64,000 nucleotides of DNA, taken from contig NC_012873.2 of the NCBI RefSeq assembly GCF_000003195.3, positions 65,605,615-65,669,614 on the forward strand, in the 5' to 3' direction. Within the stretch, counting starts at the first letter, position 1, and every line of letters begins with the position of its first letter. The DNA comes from Sorghum bicolor (taxonomy: Eukaryota > Streptophyta > Magnoliopsida > Poales > Poaceae). Under the pieces are notes generated by a model. It was given only the letters and a program-made list of their open reading frames with translations. It was not told the origin of the DNA and searched no databases. A program made the translations under genes and the position numbers. Below, in pieces: positions 55,901 through 64,000 of the stretch.

Positions 55901-58900
55901 GCATTTGAGAACCCATTTATTGTATTAATGGAAACTATATTTTTTAAAGTTTACGATTTAGAAATGAGAAATTGTTAGTGCTAATATCTTGATTATAGCT
56001 GCATCTTTAGTTCTGGATTGCAGCAATCTTCTAGGGAAACACTTTATATATCAAGGGATTGAGCTTGTCCTAAACATCCAGCATTTTTTATACTTTTAAC
56101 ATATTGCAGAGTTTATTTGTTTAATCTCATATTGCCGTTTTAGTTTTTGTGTTACATTATTGTGTTGGGTCTGTGCCCGTGCCAAATGTCTTTTTAATAA
56201 TTAACTGCTCTTGTGCTTCCATCTTTAGTTTCTGATGCTTGCATCATATCATATGCAGGATTGCTTTGGAAGGAGACCTACCTAATGTGCAACTTTCTGC
56301 CCTTGAGAATATGCATTACAGTTATATGGTCAGATTTGATAATATTGAAGAAGCCAAGTAAGTTATTAAGAACAGATTTTGCACAAAAGAATATTATTTT
56401 TACATTTTATGCAGACTAAAGGGACTTCATTTTTTAGGAAAATGCAGGAAAAAATAGACAATCTGAAGCAAACACTGAATCAATGTGTAGCAAGGGCTAC
56501 TGTCAGTGACTATTGCTCAGAAACTGATACTGAAGGTGGTTGCGCATCAGATAATATGCTTGATGCTGAGAATGACTATGGGCAGGCTGCAAATAACTAC
56601 TCTGAGGAACCTGATGATGATGTTACGCTTGCTTCACTTGTTCATAGGAGTGGAAGCTCATCCAAGATTAAGGCACCCAAGATATGGAGTTCTTCTAAGA
56701 AGGTTGACGAACTATGTGATGTGGCTGAAGACATACGTAATTCTTCTAAGAAGGTTGATGAACTAGGTGATATGGCTGAAGGCACTAGGACAGTTTTAAG
56801 TAAATCACGTGCTGATCACTCTGTTCGCCGAAAACGTGTCCGTGTGATCTTATCAGATGATGAATCCGATGAGAATCCTGAAATCATTCAATTTAAAAGG
56901 ACATCAACTAGTCCAGTAGATAGTATGTCAATCTCAGGTACAGTGTTGATTAGCATTGCATATTCATATGTTGGGATGGCTAAAATTTACCTCCTAGTTG
57001 TATTGACGTCTCATTTTTGTGGCCAGCAGATCATGGAGCAAACAGCAGCAAAAACCAGGTAACAAAACACTGATGATCCTTTAGGCTTATGTTCTTGAAT
57101 GGGAATTGAAATCTAAGTCATATTTGTCAGGGATCGAGCTCCCATGGGCATAGAGTTTGTAGGCTAATATATAGCAGTTTAAATATATATTTTACTTTGC
57201 AATGCAAAAAGAATTTCTTCACCCAAACACCCTCAATATATCCCTCTCCCAAGCTCCAATTCCACGAATTCTTGTCTAGTATATCCCCATCCAAGAAATT
57301 TTTGAAGCTGGAGATATGCCAAAAGGGCCATGATGTGGTTTACAGCATCTGCTGGTTCTCTTTGGTTACACCAGATGTTGATGGCAATTTAAACTTTAAA
57401 GCAGTCAGTTCTTGACTTTTTATTGTACTTCTCCTGAAGCACTAGATATTGAGAGCTTCTATCCATCTGCAGGATACTTTACAACCTAATCAAACAAGGG
57501 ATGCACCCTGTCCTGCTGAGGAGAGTATTTGTTCATTCAAATCAAGTAGTCCTATTGGTCATGCTTTTGAAGGCATAGGATTAGGTGCTTCCAGTATAGG
57601 AAAGGGATCAACCTCCAAATCAGCAGCAAGTGGTTCCAAGTTCAGTACTCCTGGCTCAAACAGTCTGCATGAGAGCCAAAATGTTGTTGGTCTTCAATCC
57701 ACAGATGCTAATAATGTAAGTATTATAGCTACTTCTATCTTTCCATGCTTTTAAAATTATAATTTCTCGAGAATGCCAGCAAGTGAAAAGCATCACAAAT
57801 TATTCTATCCCCCAGTGGAAAGTTTCTATGACAGTATTATGTTCATTTCAGCCAATTACCTCTGATATGTCTACACATGTGCTGATGTGCATAGAAGCAG
57901 CTGACCCCCTCCCCCCCCCCCCCAGGCGGATCTGGCATCTGAGATTGAGCCATGCCCATAGACCAGAGTAAAATTAACATAAAATCGAGCTGCTAACCTT
58001 CTCAAAGGATGCTTTTAGCCTTTTACTACCATCACTCTGGATCACTTTGCCTCCTTTGTGTATGTACAGTTACATGTCTGAGACGGTGTTGGTTGGAGTG
58101 CGTCTTGTTGTCTTATTGTTTGTGTGGTGTTTGTTCATGCAAACTCCTTTTTTCTCCTATTTATAAAATGGCACAGTTCTCTTGCATGTCTGAGGGAAAA
58201 AAGTAAGAGGCACTTCGTGATATTTATTTATTTATTTGAAGAACCAGGAGGTGCATAGTTAAATCTGATGGATCTGTGCATACTCCTTAGCCTCAGACCC
58301 TCATCAGGCATTTACTTGCAAGTTACCCAGTTACTCCAACTATGGATATTCTTCTGTAGAATAAAATGGGATGTTTCCTCTGCAGCACTTTTGGGCCTTC
58401 AGAATCGGTGGCCATCTGGTTTACTTGGATGGACGCGCTTGTGTACATGAAGGTGCTTTTAGCATTGACTCTCTCAAAGTTGAAGTAGCATGTGTATATT
58501 ATCTTCAGATTTCTGATGAAAAAAGGGCCAAAGGTTTGTCTTCTAAGTTCTGCTTTCTCGTCATTTACTGTTTACTTTGTTGCCTCTGCATTTGTCCTAC
58601 TTAGCTTGGTTGGTCTTCTATTATTGGGACACTGATGGGATCTTACGTTCATATATTACTTTCTAGGTCTATTGCCTATCATTGGGGAACTCAAGTTTTG
58701 TGGAAAGGTATTGGAAGATGCGGCATCCATATATTATGATGATCAGCTTATTTCTGAACAGAAGTGTGTTGATGTTGTTATTGATGGTATGCATGTTCAT
58801 TGTCTTTATAGAATGGAGTGCCTTGTTCTCAACTATATTCTTAGGACTACTACTCTTTGCATGGATACTAGGACACATGAAAATCGTTTGGCATGTTTGT

Positions 58901-61900
58901 TTCCCTTGCTCTCCTTGCCTAGTAGCCTTGCTGATAGGCAAGAAAAACCTTCCAGTGGAGAAGAGCCCATTTGTCTATTCTCAAATGCAAGCAAACCCTT
59001 GCCCAGAAACCCACCTTCGATTCCTTGTTGCTAGCATAGGATATGCATTAACAAATTCAACAGTTGAAAAATGTACATAAATAGAATAGTGTATGCGATT
59101 TATATACTGCATCATGCTAGCCTACTAGTACAATGGAGTGCCAAATAGAAATATATAATATGCAATTTATATACTGCATCATACTAGCCTACTACAAATC
59201 TACAATGTAGTGCCAAATAGAAATATAGAATATGCAATTTGTATACTGCATCATACCAATACTAGCCTACTACAATGACAGTGCCAACTTACCAACTCTT
59301 CCAATGTCTTGTAATGACAATAGGAAAAATCCTTAACTATGTTCCTATCCATCCAATGTTAAGAAACCTTCCTCTTTAGCTGTGTAAAGTTTCCAGTGCA
59401 GGTTATTACTTATTACACTGCCTCATACAAGTTTAGACTATCATTGACTCATGGTTTACAGTACTAAGTTCACTCTTCAGGGGCTATGGAAAAATGGCAT
59501 GTAGCAGCAGCTCTCAACTTTCGGGTTTCCTTATTTAAGAGCACTAAACTTCTTCGATAAGAAAATAAGGTCCTCACTCTATTTTTTGTTAGTAGTTGCT
59601 GTGAGGCTTTGAGTTCTGGCTGGAAGACAAGCTTTTACCTCTATCCACTTTAAATATTCTTGGATTCTTCAGCACCCATTGTGTACTTGAGCTTGTCACA
59701 CAAAGCTAGCACCTGCTAGATCTATATGTTGTCTGTCCCCCACCACCACCCTTTCCCCCGCGTGTGCCCCTTTCCTTCTCCCTGGTTCCACTGATGAAGT
59801 TCATTATTTCGCATAGAAATGCATCATGATCAAACTGTGAAACATAATTTCCATATTTTTACCAGTTAATATCTTCTGACATACCATATTTGTAATGAAG
59901 ATTGGGTGCCAAAGCGGCTTATGAAATTGTATGTTGATTTCTGCATGAAGTCCTCAGATGCACCCAATAAGAAGCTGCTGACGAAACTATATAATCTTGA
60001 GGTAAACATTTTAGATATTGCATGGCTCGTATGTCTGAATGAGTGTCAAAAAGCAGCTCTACTTAACTAATGCCAAATATGTTCCTTTCTTCTATTTTCT
60101 GACAGGTATCTGAAGATGAAATAATTGTTTCTGATTGCGGACTGCAGGATATGTCAATTGTGTCCTTTCTTGATGCCCTAAGATCTCATAAAACAATAGC
60201 AGTTTTGGACCTTTCTCATAATTTACTAGGTAGCCTTTTTTCCAGTAACTACAGTCATTTCATTTCATAATTACTTCAACAGTGCTCTATAAATCAGTTA
60301 CAGCTAATTGGTTGTTTCTTTAGGCCCTTGTACCTGTAGTGCAGCACATAACATGTTCTAGCAGTCCCCTTTTATGTAGTGCTTTGTGCTATTCCAAGCA
60401 GTTAAAGCCGTGACTTTTGTAGCTTTTCAAGGACATTATTTTGAATGACTCAGCAGTTATTAATTCATTGATGATTGTATGGCTTATTGGACTGATTTGT
60501 TATTCCTGCCCACAAATTTCAGGAAACCAAACAGTTGAAAGACTTCAGCATATATTTGCTTCATCGAGTCACACATATGGTGGCTTGACTCTGGATTTGC
60601 ATTGTAATCGATTGGGTCCAACTGCTTTATTTCAGGTTTTCACATTCCTAGAAACTTATCTGTCAAAGTGAAATAATATGATACTCCTATCACCCCATCG
60701 GGGTTTTGGCTTGAAATTCTGCATTGAGCTTCTGCACATATGTAACATGCGTCCTGTTTAAAAAAGATGAGAAAAATCATTCTAACATGTGGTAATCTGA
60801 TACACTTTCTTAATGGAGTTATAGTACAAGAGTGCAAGATATTTAAGCCATTTCTTTGAGGTCCACTAGTATTTATTTATTTATTTATCAATGGAAGACC
60901 TTGGGTCTTCTTGCAAAATGGTTCTGGAACAGGATACAAAAAACCTGATGAACAATCTGTTAGTTTCTAAAGATTTCTTGATGCTTTGGTATTTTTAGAA
61001 ATTAATGTTTCTTATAAAACAAACTCTAGAATCCTCTTTGACTGAATCTGCTAGGGATTGGATTTTAGCTGCTTACTTGTTTTAGTTAATTTGGTTTTTG
61101 TTCCAAGTGATCTCACTTCTTGACCCGACTCAACATAATTTCTCTTGCATTACAATATATATTCTGTAAAATGCTAAGCCACTTTTTACCTCTTTATTTA
61201 CTGAATAGATATGTGAGTGCTCTATTTTGACCAATCGATTGGAAGTACTTAATCTATCTGGGAATCGCCTCACTGATGCATGCAGTTCTTATCTTTTCAC
61301 AATCCTGCAAAAGTGCAAAGGTATGTAGCACTTGATACATCAGTAGAATTGTAGAAATGCATACAACTTCTTTTGGTGACTTGGGGGGGGGGGGGGGGGT
61401 AGGATACGGCTACTCGGCTAGCCAGGTCTTTCCCTGTTTTTTATTGTTTTGTTTCATTGACTGACATAAGCCATTTTTTTGGGAAGGAGACAATTTATTT
61501 TTGCTTCATAAACTGTATGTTATGTATTTGCTTTGTTTACAGCACTTTATAGCTTGAATGTCGAGCAGTGTTCTATCACGTCAAGAACCGTTCAGAAGAT
61601 GACAGATGCACTTCATGAAGGGTCTGTCCTTTCACATCTCTCATTAGGTACTTCTTGTTTTCATAATGGCCTACTTCTCTTCTGATTTGTATATTAGCAG
61701 CCAAAGGGTGCTTGGTCTAGTGGCTAAGACACTCGAGCGGCACTCCACAGGTCCTGAGTTCGATTCCCCGTGGAAGCGAATTTCAGGCTGTGGTTAAAAA
61801 AATCCCCTCGCTCACCCCAGGCCAAAGCACAGGTAAAGAGATGGCCCACACCCCAGGGTTACGTTTCCCTGTGTACGGATGGGGCGGGGGTTCGGGGGTT

Positions 61901-63604
61901 TTCTCGGTCGGGGTACTGAGATCTTCTCTCTTAAGTACAATACCGTGGGGGCGGTCTTTCCCCCACCGTCGGTCGGGGTACTGAGATCTTCTCTCTTAAG
62001 TACAATACCGTGGGGGCGGTCTTTCCCCCACCGTCGGTCGGGGTACTGAGATCTTCTCTCTTAAGTACAATACCGTGGGGGCGGTCTTTCCCCCACCGTC
62101 GGTCGGGGTACTGAGATCTTCTCTCTTAAGTACAATACCGTGGGGGCGGTCTTTCCCCCACCGGCGAGTTTGATTTGTATATTAGCAATGTCCATTTACA
62201 AATGCTCAAAAATTCTGTACCCTCGACAGGAAAGAACCACCCAATTTCTAGCAATACAATGCTTAACCTTCTATCCAAACTTGCGTCTCTCACAAGGTTA
62301 GCAGAAACTGTCCATATGTGTTGATAAATACTAAGGTGTTCGCAAGTATAGACCACACGTGCATGTTGTCCCTGCAGGTTTTCAGAACTAAGCCTGACTG
62401 GTATAAAACTGAACAAGTTAATGGTTGATAAGCTGTGCCTCCTTGCACAATCCTCGTGCCTATCAGGACTTCTGCTGGGTGGAACTTCCATTGGACCGGT
62501 AATTTGCTTTCCATTTTCTTTTGTTCGAAAGAAAGGCTTTGCGTTCGAGAAAAAAGAAAAGCTTTGCTTTCCATTTGTGGTTAGTGTTTGCAGCCTGTAC
62601 ACAAGCAATATGTCATCTCATCTGGTGCTGCTGTTTATGTAGGTGGAGACAATTAAGCTTACTGAGGCATTGTCTTGTACATCTCAAGAATTACTAAGGT
62701 TGGAGTTGTCTAATTGTGGGCTTACAACACCTGATTTGACACAAATCTGTACAAATCTCTCTCGGATCAATATTCTTGAGTTAAACCTTGGAGGAAATCC
62801 AATTAATCTGGAGGTTTAATTCCTACTCTCATATGCTTTGGTAACATGTATCCCCATATTTCAGTAGCATTGATCTGTTGCGTTACATTATATTATGCAG
62901 GGCTGTGATGCTATACAGGGAATGCTTGTAAATCCCCAATGCAGCATTAGATCTCTCACCCTTGACAAATGCAATCTTGGACTTGCTGGAATTGTTCGTG
63001 TTATTCAATCATTATCAGGTGAGGAACAATTTTGTTGAAACATCAATCTCTACATTTATCTAATAATCTTCTACTTTCAGAAAATAGCCAATTAGAGGAG
63101 CTGCGCATGTCTAAGAACACGAATTTGGAGTCAGAGAGAACAATAAAGTATGATGAAGACATGCAGGAAGTATCAACAACTGCTGAGCAAAAACAATGCA
63201 ATAACCCTGAAACAAAGAATGATATAGCTCCAGGGGACATAGATTTTGCGAACATGCAGGTTCCAGATAGTGAAGATGAAGCAGATAATGATGCCCACCA
63301 TGCCATATCTGGTCCACATAGGAGCTGTGCAAGTTCATCGCAGAAAAACTCTTACTCTTCTTGTCAGATTATTGAAGAACTGGCGGAGGCCCTAATTTCA
63401 GCAAAGCAGTTGAAGGTGCTTGATCTTAGTTGTAACGGTTTGTCGGAAGAGGCCATACAGTCACTGTATTCTGCTTGGGCTTCTGTTCCAAGAGGCGATG
63501 GAATGGCACGAAAACATGTGAATAAGGAAGTGGTCCACTTTTCAGTGGATGGTATGAGGTGCTGCGGCCTAAAACCCTGCTGCAGAAGAGACCTGCAAAT
63601 GTGA
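52956..63604 (+). CDS. TSK: TONSOKU (TSK/BRU1/MGO3), TPR-LRR genome-maintenance protein
   Basis: Twenty exons: 52956-53252, 53689-54483, 55335-55511, 55674-55765, 56259-56357, 56438-56937, 57027-57058, 57473-57715, 58386-58533, 58667-58786, 59901-60001, 60106-60229, 60523-60635, 61209-61320, 61543-61647, 62230-62296, 62378-62498, 62643-62813, 62901-63018, 63081-63604. They total 4059 nt, divisible by three, 1352 aa (Arabidopsis about 1311). N-terminal TPRs ([85 protein letters not shown]) span residues about 10-480, then an acidic linker with [17 protein letters not shown], and C-terminal leucine-rich repeats ([55 protein letters not shown]), ending [11 protein letters not shown]. Plant TSK acts in the nucleus at replication forks; its TPR part recognises histone H3.1 in Arabidopsis (family knowledge). 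A possible 27-nt extra exon at 57852-57878 keeps frame and is unproven. Confidence 0.95.
57911..57923 (+). repeat. Poly-C run in a TSK intron
   Basis: Thirteen C in a row after CTGACCCCCT, followed by AGGCGG; C-run plus AG could be mistaken for a splice acceptor. Confidence 0.9.
59079..59288 (+). repeat. Three tandem units of about 70 bp in a TSK intron
   Basis: Each unit has ATAGAA..., TATACTGCATCAT, CTAGCCTACTA and GTGCCAA in order; starts near 59080, 59146 and 59217. In the 1.1-kb intron between exons ending 58786 and starting 59901. Confidence 0.85.
61383..61399 (+). repeat. Poly-G run (17 G) in a TSK intron
   Basis: Seventeen G in a row on the transcribed sense strand, 60 bp after an exon end. 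Long enough to form a G-quadruplex or to be length-variable. Confidence 0.9.
61700..62170 (+). mobile_element. tRNA-derived SINE with 17-bp TSD and expanded tail repeats
   Basis: Perfect direct repeats TGATTTGTATATTAGCA flank it (61683-61699, 62171-62187). The head has RNA polymerase III boxes A (TGGTCTAGTGG, 61713-61723) and B (GAGTTCGATTC, 61756-61766), spaced as in a tRNA gene. Sense orientation in an intron of TSK, between exons ending 61647 and starting 62230. The 3' half is a tandem array. Family name not known to me. Confidence 0.9.
61904..62163 (+). repeat. Four tandem 65-bp units inside the SINE
   Basis: Units start TCGGTCGGGGTACTGAG at 61904, 61969, 62034 and 62099; each contains CTCTTAAGTACAATACCGTG and GGCGGTCTTTCCCCCACC. 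They look identical by eye. Confidence 0.95.
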
Positions 63605-64000
63605 ACCCCTGGACGGCCTTCCGATGCTGAATTATGGTTGCACTCTGTAAATAAATCATCAGCGAATCAACTAGGCGTTGACGCATTGTCAATGTAACTT
63701 CACACTAGTCACAATAGCTGGGTGACTCGAGAGAAATCTGGCTTTCAAGGTTATAATCATGCTGATTTGCGGGAATGTATACACTACATGCTTGAGATTT
63801 TGGCTTGCAGTTGTTTCTGAGGTGCAGTTACTACTTACTAGGATGCGACGAATCTGGTTGGGTACAGTCAAATTCCTTCAGAGGTCTTGGTTAAATCTAG
63901 TTGGGTAAAGTCAAATTCCTCAGAGGTCTTGCGGGAATGTATACATATATATTGTTTTGGATGGGGAGGGGCAGTGAGGGGTGATAAATTCCTTAGCATG
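63605..64000 (+). other. TSK 3' UTR and flank
   Basis: AATAAA at 63650-63655 is a plausible polyadenylation signal about 45 bp after the stop. Beyond it, TCTGGTTGGGTACAGTCAAA and TCTAGTTGGGTAAAGTCAAA with TTCCTYCAGAGGTCTTG form a short tandem duplication (63851-63930). Confidence 0.5.

Noticed and set aside
57852..57878. Extra 27-nt TSK exon (PITSDMSTH)
   Set aside because: Good acceptor and phase, but a weak donor and no family support; mentioned only as possible in the gene entry.
1..64000. CRISPR arrays, bacterial operons, riboswitches
   Set aside because: None seen; spliced genes and plant transposons show this is plant nuclear DNA, and the tandem arrays lack CRISPR repeat-spacer structure.

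Overview
This is nuclear DNA of a grass. Genes are intron-rich with GT-AG junctions, and the intergenic space is filled with grass-type DNA transposons, MITEs and LTR retrotransposons. A very abundant Tourist-like MITE family (ends GGCCTTGTTTAGTT) points to a panicoid grass; Sorghum is my best guess, but that is inference and not proven here.

Three host genes are supported. (1) At the left edge, on the + strand, are the last 12 exons of a cytosolic isoleucyl-tRNA synthetase (274-3515), with an unexplained splice-phase problem near its 3' end. (2) On the - strand, 16921-19488, is a two-exon group VII ERF transcription factor with an intact MCGGAI N-degron and AP2 domain; its intron carries a minisatellite. 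(3) On the + strand, 52956-63604, is a 20-exon gene for TONSOKU (TSK/BRU1/MGO3), a replication-coupled repair and chromatin protein with N-terminal TPR and C-terminal LRR repeats. It has an E2F-like site just upstream, and one intron holds a SINE with a 17-bp target duplication and an internal 65-bp x4 array. The three genes share no pathway visible here; they are separate genes divided by transposon-rich DNA.

Between the first two genes (3.5-16.9 kb) lie a truncated CACTA element with a broken transposase and a GRF zinc-finger exon, two diverged copies of a multi-kb non-coding duplication (about 6.83-10.9 and 13.6-15.4 kb), a Mutator-like element (11.4-13.6 kb) carrying a second, decayed GRF gene that is itself split by a smaller element, and several MITEs.

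From 19.78 to 38.35 kb there is a decaying array of about seven copies of a roughly 600-bp repeat. Its last copy is split by a nest: a TA-flanked MITE-like element (23436-23932), beside it a non-autonomous Gypsy-type element (A, 23983-37940, target duplication GTGTA), and within A's 3' LTR an intact, very young Ty3/Gypsy chromovirus (B, 26559-37916, target duplication ACTGC). B has 2.6-kb LTRs that appear to differ only in one A-run, an extra ORF upstream of gag, and an uninterrupted gag-pol.

From 39.37 to 47.37 kb is a complete - strand Ty1/Copia element (target duplication GATTT) with separate gag and pol ORFs and an unusual GC-rich 2.3-kb leader. From 47.8 to 52.2 kb is a dense cluster of about nine related Tourist-like MITEs leading up to the TSK promoter.

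All boundaries were read by eye; no database search was run.
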